A DNA stretch of 64,000 nt from Tiliqua scincoides (Eukaryota; Chordata; Lepidosauria; Squamata; Scincidae). The translations under genes were made by a program, and so were the position numbers. Of this stretch, positions 41,943 to 53,839 are shown one piece after another. The stretch lies in contig NC_089822.1 in assembly GCF_035046505.1 (NCBI RefSeq), positions 95,571,659 through 95,635,658 of the forward strand, given 5' to 3'. Positions within the stretch are counted from its first letter, which is position 1. Each line of letters begins with the position of its first letter. The notes under the pieces were generated by a model. That model worked only from the letters and a program-made list of their open reading frames with translations, searched no databases and had not been told where the DNA came from.

Positions 41943-42131
41943 CAGGGTGGCCAGATAACAATGGAGGATTGCCCAATGGTTAAAGTGCTTATACCTTTAA
42001 CCATTGTGTAGAAGAGGGCATTTTGGCAGGTGCAGGAAGGGTTTAAAAAGCTGCACCTGCCAAAATTCCCTCTTCTAAACAATGGTTAATGGTGTAAGGC
42101 ACTCTGTCTTCCATTATATCTGGTCACCCTG
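41943..42131. mobile_element. Highly palindromic MITE
   Basis: Ends CAGGGTGGCCAGATA and TATCTGGTCACCCTG. Inside, AGAAGAGGGCATTTTGGCAG and its mirror partner CTGCCAAAATTCCCTCTTCT make almost the whole element one hairpin. Flanks TTCCAGGA/TTCTAGGG (6 of 8). Confidence 0.85.
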
Positions 42132-43999
42132 TTCTAGGGAAATGGAACACAAGATGGAACACAAGTTTACCCCTTACCCCACAAGTTTACCACAACACAG
42201 TTTACCCCTTACAAGTAGTGGAAGGAAAGCATCCACTGATTTGGGATATATTTCCAAGGGGATGGAATAGCTGCCTATGGTCTTCCTGCTATAATTCAGG
42301 GTGGTGAGAATCACTTTTCCTCTCTGAATTTGTATAACAAAGACACAGTAATGTAAAATTTGGCTATGGAGAGGACTGTGTTGATTTATCTGGGATAGGA
42401 GTGCTTGAACCTGATCCTTAGTTTGGCCTTCTGCTGCTAGCCTAAAGGTTGATTTTTGGTAAACAGTTTGAAATCCAACTCCACTTTCACCCCCTCATCT
42501 ACTATGCATGCACACAATTCATTCCAAGTTTGCACCATTGGGAAAGAACTGTAGTTAGATAGGAAGATGGCTTTGAAAGCTAGTTCAGAATCTTTTGTAA
42601 GATCCTCAATAGCTTTGCTAGTTTCCTTTTTTTTTTTTAATCTAGCACTTTCAAGTTAATATTACCTATGTTGACACAGAACTGACCATTGAAGTAGACA
42701 ACATACTTGGATAGTGATATATCAGAGAAAGGGAATAGGAAAGGAGCTAACTGGGATTGAGGAAGAACAGAAGCAAAGCAAAATGATTGTGATGTATATG
42801 GCCCAGCATCTTTGCAGGGTGAATTCCAGGGGGCAGGGGGCAGGAAGGTACAGTGGTAGAAACTGCCACAAGCAGGGGTGGTTCCATTCTAGTTTCCAAG
42901 GCTGACCTGTAATCCCAAACTATGTCCTCTGTTTCTCATTCATAGTTTTAATTTAGGAGTGGCAATGAATAGTTCATTTACTATTCATTAGTAATAGTGA
43001 ACAGATGGCGGGACAGGTGGAGTAATAGAGGACAGGTGAAAAATTCAACGCAAAAATACAGCGAGTCCTAACATATGTCCTGGTTCTGTTCTGGACATGT
43101 GTCCAGAAGTCAGAACTGATGGAAATGAGAACAGTGCTATCACACCTGCACAAAAGCATAAGGATGGACAGACTGCACCTGCGTGAAAGTGCAGACAGAG
43201 CTATCTATGAGTTGGATGGCTTTTACTCGGGGATGACCTGTATGGTTTTTGAGGGCATTCCTAGATGGTGTGCAATCTGTAGTTCCACCCTAAAAATTAA
43301 TACTTGGGTAGGGAAAGGTGTATCCGTTATTATTGCCTGTCTTCTGAGATTACTGAATCACATAATTAGGATGAGGGCCTTACCATACATGGCATTTCTG
43401 TTCTGTGCCAGCTGAGTGTATCCATATGGCCGTCGAGGTGTCCTGCTGAGAAGATACCTGTGCCCTGGAATGCTAGCTGCAGTGTGCCTTAAATGTAGCA
43501 ACTTGGCCCGCTGCATAAGCAGTTTTCTTGTAGCATTGCCGTAGGTTTCTCCAATGATGCTTTCGAGGTTTGGAATGAAGCCTGTATATCTGGGAGGTGG
43601 GGGAGGAAAGACCCACTGTCAACTTTCATCTACCTTGTGAAAATTCGGTTGAAACAAGGAAACAGCCAAAGCAATGAAAAGGGGCTATTTCATCCAGTAG
43701 TCTGGGCAAACTGGAATTTACCACCAAGTGTACACTCATGGAGAAACTGTAGCCAATTAAGACTCCCTGACATGTATTGCTATACACTACATGCATTTAT
43801 GACCTTTGCAGTTTATATGCTTGGGTGCAGTGCTGACCCTAGAAGGGTGTGTGCCTGGGGCAACTCAACCAATGCAGGGCCCCCCCCCCATTATGCCCAT
43901 ATATTGGTCATGAAAGCGCAGGGCCCAGGATGGTCACTCTACTTGCCCAATGCAAGGGATGGTTCTGCTTGGATGTACGTGACTTCCCTGAGGACAGAC

Positions 44000-44115
44000 C
44001 TGCCCCCCCCAGGCTATTTTTAAGGACTGCTGAAGACGCTTTTATTTTGCCCTGCCTATATTGATGAGATTGACTGTTTTAATACTGATTGGAATGGGTT
44101 TTACCCTGCTGCTTA
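44000..44115 (+). repeat. Short LINE 3' fragment
   Basis: GGACTGCTGAAGACGCTTTT, ATTTTGCCCTGCC, then TTTTAATACTGATTGGAATG. It encodes a decayed LLRTAEDAFILP motif like the end of CR1/L2 ORF2. Confidence 0.4.
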
Positions 44116-44124
44116 ATGGTTTTA

Positions 44125-44334
44125 TAGCCCAATCCTAACCAAACTGCCTATGCTATGATACAGTGATGCCAAAATGGCCATCACTGTATCCAGCACGGGA
44201 AACGAGGCTGCTGGAGGTGTCCTTGAGGTAAGGGGATACACTTGGAGGAAGGATGGTATCAAAATGTGGAAAATAAATAAATGTGGGCATAGTGGGAAAG
44301 CCCCCACTTAAGACTGCAGTGTATTGCAATCTTA
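44125..44334. mobile_element. MITE, family B-like copy
   Basis: TAGCCCAATCCTAACCAAAC at the left and TGTATTGCAATCTTAAG at the right, with GATACAGTGATG / CATCACTGTATC as an internal inverted repeat. Confidence 0.55.
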
Positions 44335-44703
44335 AGATGAACCAATGTAGCTACCATACAATCTTATGCGTTTTCTACAGCTAGAGAGATTGCTCTCCGT
44401 TTTTTTTGTATACTGACCCTCCCTAAAGAGTGGGGGTGGTGAAAGTGAATCGAAGGATTTCATTTTCATCTTCCGTGGCATACCCTCTCCTTGAAAGGGG
44501 CATGGGGCTCATGTTACAGCTTGGGTGTTACCTTTCCTGGCCTGATGTGCAAAATAAAGTTTCCTGTCTGTTAACTTTCTGTACTTCTAAGAATATTTGT
44601 TCCAATAATACACTTTGTTAGCTTTTTATTCTGAAACAATGACATTCTCAAATAAAGGCTACCTTGTACCTTGTATGTTCATTTGCTGGAGAACTACCAT
44701 CGT

Positions 44704-44943
44704 GAAAATTATAATTTATTTATCACTTTTTTTATACCATCCTTCCTCTAAGAAACTCAGGGTGGTGTCTATGGTTAATCCCTTCCTTTTGTCCTCACAA
44801 CAATCCTGTGAGGTAGGTGAGATTGTAAGAGAGTGAGTGGTCCAAGGTCACCCAGGAAGCTTCGTGGCTGAGCAAGGATTTGAACCTAGATCTTCCAGGT
44901 CTAAGTCCAACTCCCAAAGCACTACACCATCCTGGCACTTCTC
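44704..44943 (-). repeat. MIR-like tRNA SINE (CORE), reverse orientation
   Basis: Read on minus: GCCAGGATGGTGTAGTGCTT (A-box region), GGTTCAAATCC (B box), AGCCACGAAGCTTCCTGGGT, GACCTTGGACCACTC, then CTCACCTACCTCACAGGATT and GTTGTGAGGAC. This is the well-known amniote SINE with Pol III A and B boxes and a CORE-like middle. It is well preserved. Confidence 0.85.
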
Positions 44944-45157
44944 TCTTCTCCCATTCCAACTTGGCTTCATTCAAGGCCATTCCCGAAGCAGCGATCTAGG
45001 GAAAAGTTTTGGCAACATTTTACTTAGTCCTAATAAAGGTACAATCTTATTTGGTTTAGGATCTCCCCCCCCCCAATCCATTTTAGAGTGTGACAGGTGC
45101 TTGTTACGAATGTTCGGGTTACAGTACATGTCTCTTTATCTTGTATAACTAACACTG

Positions 45158-45230
45158 CAGTCTTATACAAGGCCACTGAACTCAGCAGGGCTTACTACTG
45201 ACTAGATATGTCTAGGATTGTGCTGTTAAG
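45158..45230. mobile_element. Palindromic family A MITE copy, decayed
   Basis: CTGCAGTCTTATACAAGG, ACTCAGCAGGGCTTACT, TAGGATTGTGCTGTTA. Confidence 0.55.
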
Positions 45231-46079
45231 TTCAGATGTCTGGAGTTCTGCTACTACTATGTATAATGTCTGAAGGAGGTTTCAATCAGTCTTGCATAAA
45301 ACTTCACAAAAGCTACTAAACAAAAATGTCTTGACCGTCTCTCCATACATATTATGTGATTTCCCAACCTTTCCAGCCAGTGATGTTCAGAGGCAGCATG
45401 ACACAGCTGAGTTTCACTGGAAGGAAGATTCCCCACCTATGAGGAAACCATCCCCCAACCATCAACTACCATTGAAGAGACATGCTCCACTGACCAGTCA
45501 CCAGCCCCTCGCCTAGTAAAGGAATGATCAGCAGTCTTAACAAGGTTTATGTGACAGACTTATGACACCTTGATGGTATGAAAGGAAATACAAAAACTAT
45601 TTACAAAGCTGTCGTGCCTGGTTGACAATAGAGGTGATTCTTATCACAGGCCACCAGATGAATGACTATTTATAGGTCTGGTTTGCATTCCAAAAGGGTA
45701 GCTAAGATACTTTGGAGCAAAATCAACATCTCCTGTGGCACCTGCAGCACAACCACATACAATGTTTGGCACTCCTACACCCATTGAATGTCTGATGCCT
45801 ACCTGCTCAACTAGGCTCACACTCTGAAGCAGCTGGACGTTCTAGCTTTATAAATTATGTTCTCTGCACAAACCTTTTAAGAGGACATGGTTGTCTGTGC
45901 GTGTGATGTTCAAAATTTCAATTTGCTTATTTGGGAAACTGAATTTTTTGGGTTAATTGTGACATCTGTGGTGTTGTCTGTTCCTTGGAGGCACCAAGAG
46001 ATGGGTGGGTGACCAACTCTTGCAAGGAGATTGGTGTAATGAAGCTTGCAACACACCTCACAGCTGAGGCTGAGTGGGG

Positions 46080-46700
46080 TAAGAGGACAGCAACCTGGCG
46101 GGGGGGGGGTTTAAAGGGAGAACAAGGGCAGAGCAGAGGGAGGTGGAAGGAGACAAGAGAAGAGTGGAGAAATAGACTGGGGAAAGAGAAGACAGGACGG
46201 CAGAGGAGGGGACAGATGAGATTGAAATAATGGAGCAGGACAGCAGTTAGAGGGCAAGGTAGGACTGAAGGGAGAACAGGGAGGCAGGAGGAAGAGGACA
46301 GTGTGAACAAAAGAAGAGGTGGCACATGGGGGGGAAGAAAGGGGTGAGTGGCAGGGGCAAGGTGAGGCAGCAAGTGGAAGACTGAGGGTGAGAGTGGTCC
46401 AAGACATACATGTAAAAGGGAGAAATGGAACCAGGCAGGGCCAGAGAGAAAATGAAATGAGGGGGACCCTGCACATGCCTGATCTCGGAAGCTAAGCAGG
46501 GTCAGGCCTGGTTAGTACTTGGGTGGGAGACTGCCTGGGAATACCGGGTGCTGTAGGCTTCTACCATAGTCTTTCGAGACTGAAGGTTGCCAACCAAGCA
46601 GGGCAAAAAGCCAAAGGCAGGCATGGGAAGAGAGGGTCAGGAAGGAGGAGGACAAAAACAGGTGCTGAGGGAGTGCAACTGTGCCTAGAGAAGCTGCTGG
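46080..46700 (+). repeat. Purine-rich (G/A) block interrupted by a SINE
   Basis: Long runs of G and A on the plus strand, mostly AGG/GAG/GGA words, span about 46080-46450 and resume at about 46605-46700. The complementary strand therefore shows long C/T-rich open frames rich in Pro, Ser and Leu; these are composition artefacts. Confidence 0.75.
46471..46597 (+). repeat. 5S rRNA-derived SINE
   Basis: GCCTGATCTCGGAAGCTAAG, CAGGGTCAGGCCTGGTTAGT, ACTTGGGTGGGAGACTGCCT and GGGAATACCGGGTGCTGTAG are nearly identical to the 3' three quarters of vertebrate 5S rRNA. The 5' part is missing, so it is not a 5S gene. Directly after comes ACCATAGTCTTTCGAGACTG then AAGGTTGCCAA, the same tail that ends the LINE copies at 50983 and 60801. 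Confidence 0.93.
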
Positions 46701-47940
46701 TGGGAGAGAGAAGGGACCTCTGCAGGTTGAACAGGTTAACCACCCTGGTGGTGGTGACCCAGCAGTGCTTTCTGCAGAATCAGGGCTATTCCAAGTGAAG
46801 AGGGGAACTAACTAGCTTAAAGTGGGCATAAGTTCTCTAGGCCAAGTTTGGAAAGGAAATTTGGCAGAACACCAACCTCTGAGCAGTGGGAAGTAAGATT
46901 TCAGGCCATTGTATGATGTGGCTGAACCTTCAGTGTGCAGCGTGGAAAAGACTATTGAGCTCATCATGATGGAATAGTTTGCTGCCATCCTCCTGACAGT
47001 GGCACATAACTGGGTGCTATGCCATATCCCCCACCTCTTTGGAAGAGGTCCTTCACCTAATGGAGGAATTAGAAGCCACAACTGCGGCTACTTACCTGGT
47101 GACGGGTGGTGAGCAGAACCAAGTACCTTGGCCCTGGAAACCAGTTCTGTGTTGTGTCCAGCAGCCATAGACAAGGGCAACAACAGGAGGACCAGAACCA
47201 CCCACCTGGGGTGGTGCACCATCTAGCAGTACCCACTTAACATCGTACCTGAGAGAACCAATCCCAGTGAGAACCCCTTCTCTGGGTCTGCATCCAGCTT
47301 TGCCGCACCCAGCACCTACCACCTGCTATATGGGTGGGTAGCCAGGACAGGTGAGATGAGATTGCCTGTTCGTGGACTGTTCCCAGGTTGATGCACAGAC
47401 AGCAGCCCAAGTAGGCAATCCTGGGGCTGTAGGTACTGTAGGTAGGAGGGTGGTCGAGGCTCCCATAGGCTCCAGGTGATCCAGAGCAATAGCTAAAGCT
47501 CCGAAAGGGCAGAATGTGCGTGCATGCATATCAGGGGATTTAAAATAGCTGCAAAACCAACACTGCACTAAGAAAATAGCTGCGAGAAAGACCAACTCAA
47601 AGCATCGTAGGTCAATACTATTAGCCTCTCTCCATCTTGTGGTCACCTGGAACTTCTCTGATTGAGTTGATGGCACAGCAGGTGCTCCAAGATGTCTGCA
47701 CAGCCCCTGCCATCTGAAGCAACTTGAGAGGCCCTGAGCTGTATGGCCTATACTGAGGCTCATATTAGCCCTGCCCCTCCCAGAAGCTGCATAAAACAGG
47801 CATGGGGAGAAACACAGGAAGTGCACTGCAGTGGCTCAGATGCAGAAAATGTAATGTGAAAAGGGACCCTAGAAAACCTGTAGTTTCCAGCCTTGCAAGT
47901 TCTCAAACCAAAGGGTGAAGAATGCCAGTTTCCTTGAGTG
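46700..47940. other. Unassigned stretch, no gene recognised
   Basis: Moderate GC sequence with several open frames of 75-166 codons on the minus strand. None shows a known domain, splice pattern or family motif. It may be an old repeat I cannot name. Confidence 0.4.
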
Positions 47941-47944
47941 CATA

Positions 47945-48095
47945 TACCCAGGGCCTAGGAGAGGGGAGTAAAGGGGATAGTTTGTACCTGGGCCCAGGAT
48001 CAGGAAGGGGACCCAGGAACCAAAGGAGGGGCCCATAAATTTCCTAGGATCCTACATTCTCCAATCTCACTGCCCACGCAGGATGTTGGGGGCAA
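47945..48095 (-). repeat. Single inverted unit of the ~120-bp tandem repeat at 11.3-12.0 kb
   Basis: Read on minus it gives GTGGGCAGTGAGATTGGAGA, ATGTAGGATCCTAGGAAATT, CCCCTCCTTTGGTTCCTGGG and GGGCCCAGGTACAAACT, matching the intron 1 unit in order. Confidence 0.8.
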
Positions 48096-48099
48096 TACC

Positions 48100-49500
48100 G
48101 TGGGCATTGGCCACGACTACTCTATACACACCAGGCCCAGAATTGCATACATTCCTTAACAGTGTCACATCTGGGAGGAAACTGACCTGCTACAGTAGCT
48201 CTTTGGTTTGTAGATTTGCTAACCATGAAGGAGTGTATAGGAGCTCAGCAACACAGCTGCAGGACTGTAGCTACTGCAGTTTTGGTGTACACAGGACACT
48301 TTCCATTCTAGTGTGAGCATAAATACAATGATACTCATATCCTGCAATGATTTTCTATATATGAAAGATTTTAGAGAGACTTAGGAGTATGTCTGGTTTT
48401 CCGTATTACTGTATCTACCTGCCAACACCCGGCAGGCAGGTAGACCTGAGCTCTGCATTGGGAAGACTGATAGACCTGGGTTCCAAAGACTATTCCAGCT
48501 GGTGCCACTTTCCCCCTACCTGTTTTGCCCCCATTACCACCGCCCCATTCTGTTTCAACCCTCCCTCTTTTGGAAGGGGCCCAACAGAAACTCTGTACCC
48601 CCTGATAAAATTCCTCTGCGAGACTCTGCATGTGCCCACTGGGTCATTGGTCACTTCCTGCCAAGCAGTGGAGAGAATTTTATCATTTGTGTGTTCCTGA
48701 TCAGAAATTTGGGGAAGTAGTGGGATTCTTCTCATCACATGGCAAAACAAAACTAATGACAACTTACCCAGTGATTATTTGCACAGCATTGTAAATTCCC
48801 ACTTGAGAAATGACATTCTGTATTTTCCCAAAGACTGGCTCAGAAATGACAATTGAAAAAGATGTGTGATTGTTTTTTTACATTGCCTTATTTCCCCCCG
48901 CTAAGCCATTTGCATGTTTTACCAACCAATCTTCAGATTTAGACCACTTTAGACTGCAACCAGAATCCCCAGCATTCAGAAGCTCTGTGCTGTCTACCCT
49001 ATTTAGCTACAGAAATATTCTCATTACAACTGCTGCCGTTCTAGAAGTTCAATTTTAAGCTCTTACCCTGGTATGTAGATAGAATTGTAAGAAAGCATTC
49101 TCTTGACTGGGCTGGGGACTGTTGTAAGGAACTTGGATCAGAGGTCTGACAGCAGTAATTGTTGCTTTACTTCGAGCTCAGCCCAGAAATAAGAAATCTC
49201 CAGCTTACCTTCACCTAACTTTGCTTGTGTAATTGCAACACTTGCTCGAGCACCTATGTTTTGTCACCATAGCTACTTAAGCCAGGTGGGGCTAAGGAAA
49301 CAAAACATGGAAAATGTAACACTGCCAGCCTGTACAATAAGTTGTCAACAGAATAACTTGACCTGCCAGTACAAAAGAGGAACTTTTAAACTAACCCTTG
49401 AGTACTGTATTTAAACCATGGTTTAGATGACATATATACTTACGCATTACTAACAGAGCATGATAGATATGCCTAAAAATACTTTGTATCTATCATCGCA
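48100..49500. other. Intergenic stretch, nothing recognised
   Basis: No family motif, repeat ends or splice-compatible conserved frame seen on either strand. Confidence 0.4.
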
Positions 49501-49513
49501 GTGGTTGAGCATT

Positions 49514-49596
49514 GGGGCTGCAACACTTTCCTGGGAGTAAGCCCCATTGACTATAATGGGACTTCTGAGTAGACACACACAGGATTGGACTCTAAG
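49514..49596. mobile_element. Palindromic family A MITE copy
   Basis: GGGGCTGCAACACTTTCCTG, GGAGTAAGCCCCATTGACTA, then GAGTAGACACACACAGGATT. Well kept but short of a few bases near each arm end. Confidence 0.75.
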
Positions 49597-50084
49597 TTAC
49601 CTGAATAATGCCATTGTTACTTAAGGTGGAAAAGGGCAGACTTTCCTAAGGGGAGAAACCTTTTTCTGTTTTCAAGTTAACCACTCCAATTTGTTGAGAT
49701 AGAGAATTTTAAAATAAAAGCAATATCATTGGGAATGTTTACTTTATGAAAAATAATACAATCTAGTCAATACTTTAATATTTACTCTCATATACCACTG
49801 ACACTTCATACCCATTTAAAGACTGCTAAAGGAGAGGAGATACAAAAGCATAGTTTTCTGTATCAATTTCTGAGCACAGATTGTTCAGGAAGCCCACAAG
49901 CCAAATCTCAATGTTACTCAAGTCTGTGAAATGTGATCCGTGTGATCAGGTTTGCACATAGATTTCAGCCCTTTATTGCACAGAGGGAATGAGGGCCTCA
50001 TCACATGTTACATATTTTTAGGTATTTACCTGAATATGAAAATGCAAATTAAAAGTGCAAATCTGGAAAAGGTCAAAAAGTGGA

Positions 50085-50412
50085 ACCGGAAAAAATACAG
50101 AAGAAAGTGGTCAAAATGATCAAAAATGGCCAGGACACCTCCCTTAAGAGGTCAAGCTACAGTATTTGGGCCTCTTCAGACTAGAAAGAAGGTGTGTGAG
50201 GGGAGTGTACAATTGAGACATGATTGTCGATTTCTGGGTGGTGGTCTAGAATGATTAGAAGTAGACTGTCTGGGTGCCACATACAAGGGGGTGGCAACAG
50301 GATACAGGTGTCTTGTTGTCTTGTGTGCTCCCAGGGGCAGCTGGGAAGCTACTGTGACATATAGGAACCAGGTGGACCCTTCGCCTGACCCAGCAATGCT
50401 CTTTTAATGTTC
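50085..50412 (+). repeat. CR1-type LINE 3' end, old
   Basis: The plus strand, with stops, reads IQKKVVKMIKNGQDTSLK (cf. VQKRATKMITGLGHLPYEER of the copy at 31801-32199), then GCCTCTTCAGACTAGAAAG, and ends with a decayed AACCAGGTGGACCCTTCGCC, TGACCCAGCAATGCTCTTTT tail. Confidence 0.65.
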
Positions 50413-50982
50413 ATGACAAACCTTAACTTGTTGTGAAATATCTGAAATGACCCTGAGCTGCTGCACACAGAACTTCTCTCACATAGCACCACCTCAAATG
50501 CAATACTCTGCGGCAGAGTCAATTTGCGCATTAAGTCACCATATGATGAGTAAATAATCAACTGAGGGAAACATCAGTGATGTATGTATACATGTGAATT
50601 CCACCAAAGTATCTTGAAAGTAGAGGTTGGCAACCTTCTCCTGCATAGGGCGCCAGACACTGGGTCTGACAACAGTAAGAACGCACGTGCAAACTTCCCG
50701 ATTAGGCCATAGAGCTAAGAAAAAAGAGATGGGTACAGCACAAAGAGTCACATACCCAGACAGAGAAGCTCAAACGAAGCTTCTGCCCTTGATCTGTTTA
50801 CACAGCTTTACAGAGTTAGAATTAAAAACTTGGGCTGCATTCTTTTTTTAGCTAGGGAAATAGGTGGAAGTGACATTTCTCACGTGACTAGCATGCTTCC
50901 AGCACGATGTGTTTTAAAACGGAAGTCAAATAGTGCTGAACGTACCACTTCAGGTGTTTTTGCAACATTTAATCATTGCCTC

Positions 50983-51380
50983 CACCCAAAGGATCTCCTC
51001 TATGGAGAACTCGTGCAAGGAAAGCGCCCTACAGGTAGACCACAGCTGCGATACAAGGACATCTGCAAGAGGGATCTGAAGGCCTTAGGGATGGACCTCA
51101 ACAAGTGGGAAACCCTGGCCTCTGAGCGGCCCGCTTGGAGGCAGGCTGTGCAGCATGGCCTTTCCCAGTTTGAAGAGACACTTTGCCAACAGTCTGAGGC
51201 TAAGAGGCAAAGAAGGAAGGCCCATAGCCAGGGAGACAGACCAGGGACAGACTGCACTTGCTCCCAGTGTGGAAGGGATTGTCACTCCCAGATTGGCCTT
51301 TTCAGCCACACTAGACGCTGTGCCAGAACCACCTTTCAGAGCGCGATACCATAGTCTTTCGAGACTGAAGGTTGCCAATA
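50983..51380 (+). mobile_element. Young LINE, 3' end of ORF2 (copy 1), 5' truncated
   Basis: An open frame runs to a stop at 51352-51354 and encodes DLLYGELVQGKRPTGRPQLR, YKDICKRDLKALGMDLNKWE, then a Cys/His finger CTCSQCGRDCHSQIGLFSHT-RRC. This is the known C-terminus of a family of vertebrate and invertebrate non-LTR reverse transcriptases; I cannot name the clade with certainty. The noncoding tail CCATAGTCTTTCGAGACTGA-AGGTTGCC follows. It differs from the copy at 60801 by about seven substitutions and one 3-bp indel. Confidence 0.85.
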
Positions 51381-51737
51381 CATCCAGTCAATAAAGGTAC
51401 CTCAACATTATTCATCTCTGTATAATCCTTTTACAACCTTTAGAATGGATGGCTCCTTGTGTGCAAGTTCAAAAAGCCCCTCCTCTGCTGTCTCCACTAC
51501 TTGTTGTACAAAATGGCTGCAATCAGTTGTTTCCTGGGAGCAGAACCATAAAATAAGATTGCTGACGGCCATCTTTTCTAGCTCCTAGCTTGCTCGGAGA
51601 AATTCTAGAGTGGCTGGCATGCTAGAACCTAAAACCAGAATGCAACCTGTGCATGCTGGAAGCTGAAAAAAGCTCTCTAGTGCTTCTAGAAACCTCCTTT
51701 TAAAACCTCTCTAGCTTCTTTTATAGTGCTAGAAGCC

Positions 51738-51780
51738 AAAAAAAAAAAAAAAAAAAAAAAAAAGAGAGAGAGAGAGAGAA
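51738..51780. repeat. Poly(A) run followed by (AG)n
   Basis: 26 A residues and about eight AG units. Confidence 0.9.
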
Positions 51781-51784
51781 TGCA

Positions 51785-53070
51785 ACCTTAGATTCTTTTT
51801 GGGTGACCATGTGGGCTGGGTGGATATATCCTTTTGGAACTATAGACCAAATCCGGGCCATGTGCTATAGGTTGCTTACTCCTGTCTTAAAGGGAAAGGA
51901 AAGGAAACGGGTGCAATCTGAGAAGAACTTGGTTGCTGTCATTCCTTGAGCAAGATGTCAGCAGGCACTGCTCTCTTATTTTCAGGCATATTGTTCTCAA
52001 CCATAAAGGCATGAAACTTTTTTTTTCTCAGAAGTTGAATTTAATTCCTCTGGAACATTTTGCATTCTACAACAAACCACACCATGCGTATACACAGCCC
52101 TGCTTAGAGGAACAACTTCATGCAAAGTTTTTTTTGGTTTTGTTTTATTAATGGCATGGGTTTATTCTGTGTCCACTCATGCAACACTGTATTCTGAAAA
52201 ATGTTAGTGAAGTACCTTGTAGTTGACTTTTAACTTTTTCTGACTCAACTTCAAGAGGGGATAGAATGACTACAGTACAAACACAGTCAGTGTAAGAAGG
52301 ATTGTGAAGCTTTGAGTCCAATTTTTGATTCACTGAAGAGGCACTCCACTGGGACTTGGATGATTTTATCAGACATGAAAGACACCAAATAAGGTCTGAG
52401 TAGATCTCCTGCCCCCTCCTTCATCAGCCAGTAAATATTCTCTTGTGATCTCAAGTCTGTTTCAATCAATCAATTACAGAAAAAAATTGGCACATAGTGT
52501 CATTTTTTGCAGAGAGTTACTAAATGACCATTTAAGAATACATTGTGGTGTCCTACCCATGCCAGATCATTTCTGCTGCTACATTATTCTTAAGCTTTCC
52601 TTAAATTAAAAAAACACACAAAAAAGCCCAAAATCTATAACTTTGAGTTTGTTTGTTTTTTTAAATAGGAACACAAGATTTTTCTAGTTCTACATTTGGG
52701 GGAGTTATAATGATGTACCTGTAATTTAAAAAAAATGTAGTGAAATAGTTCAAAGTTCTTATACACTCCTAGTCACACTTGCACAGGCCTAAATTTTATA
52801 GTTTCAAGAAGGATCTATTTTTTCCCCTCCAAAATTGCCAGCTGACCCATCAGGCAGAATTTCTCAAATTGTAACCCTAAACCATATTTCTGAGCATGTG
52901 TGTGCTGGTTTTCCATTATGAAGAGAAACAGATTTCTTAAGAAAATGGACATCAGGGGCCTGTGCATCTGAACATGTGCAAAATATCCCCAGATCATTGT
53001 CTAAATTTAAAAAAAACTCTCCCTTTCCTTAAAATGTTTCTATAAAATAGAGAACTACATTAAGGATGCA
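51785..53070. other. Intergenic stretch with nothing recognised
   Basis: AT-rich, no splice-compatible conserved frame, no clear repeat ends. Confidence 0.4.
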
Positions 53071-53215
53071 TTCATACACAGTTACATAGGAATAAATCCT
53101 ACTGAACTCAATGGGATTTACTTCTAAGGAAAGATGCTCTGTTACAGCACTATGTCTACCTGCTGAGAAATCCCTTTGTCTTGATTAAGGTTTATGCCCA
53201 GATAAGTGTGTATAG

Positions 53216-53833
53216 CAGTGGTTCCCAAACTTTTTAGCATCAGGACACACCTTAAAAAAAAAGGTTTACCAATCACTCAAGCTTCTGTGGCTATAAAGGT
53301 TATTTGACCATAGCCAGTAGCAGATTGATGTAGCAGTTTAAGCCTTGATGCACATAGTCTAATTCAGTGATTCTTCACACATTTAGCACCGGGACCTACT
53401 TTTTAGAATGAGAATCTATCAGGACCCACCAGAAGTGATGTCATGATTGGAAGTGACCATCAAGCAGCAAAATTTTTAACAATTCTAGGCTGTAATCCTA
53501 CCCACACTTCCTGTAAGTGTGGTCCCATTGACTATCATTGTTCAAAGAATATACATAGTAGCTTGTTAAAAGTACAGGTCTGTAACATTTCCCCAATCCA
53601 GTCACATACCATGGGAGCATCAAGTCTAATATATTAAAAGTAAAATAATGAAATGAATGAATGGAGACCCACCTGAAAATGGCTTGCGACCCATCTGGTG
53701 GGTCCCGACCCACAGTTTGAGAAACAGTGGTTTAATCTAAATGCTTAGTCTAGTCATAATCCAACTGTCAGTTTCATGACCCACTAAAAATTGGGTCTTG
53801 ACCCACTGGTGGACCACAGTTTGGGAACCACTG
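53216..53833. mobile_element. hAT-like MITE carrying a nested H1 copy
   Basis: Outer ends CAGTGGTTCCCAAACTTTTT and CACAGTTTGGGAACCACTG. The outer element itself interrupts a family A MITE: TTATGCCCAGATAAGTGTGT ends at 53212 and the right half GATAGGCTTGCAGC resumes at 53834. Inside it lies the H1 copy at 53365-53729. Confidence 0.75.
53365..53729 (-). mobile_element. hAT family H1 copy, reverse, nested
   Basis: CAGTGATTCTTCACACATTT to CACAGTTTGAGAAACAGTG, flanks GTCTAATT/GTTTAATC (6 of 8). Confidence 0.8.
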
Positions 53834-53839
53834 GATAGG

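Noticed and set aside
45927-46476. Pro/Ser/Leu-rich open frames on the minus strand
   Set aside because: They are produced by the G/A-rich tract on the plus strand.
46471-46560. 5S ribosomal RNA gene
   Set aside because: The 5' part with the start of the gene is missing and a LINE-type tail follows, so it is a SINE.
34000-53800. A further host gene between the PRC1-like gene and DGKQ
   Set aside because: I looked for conserved coding blocks and splice-compatible frames and saw only repeats and chance frames.
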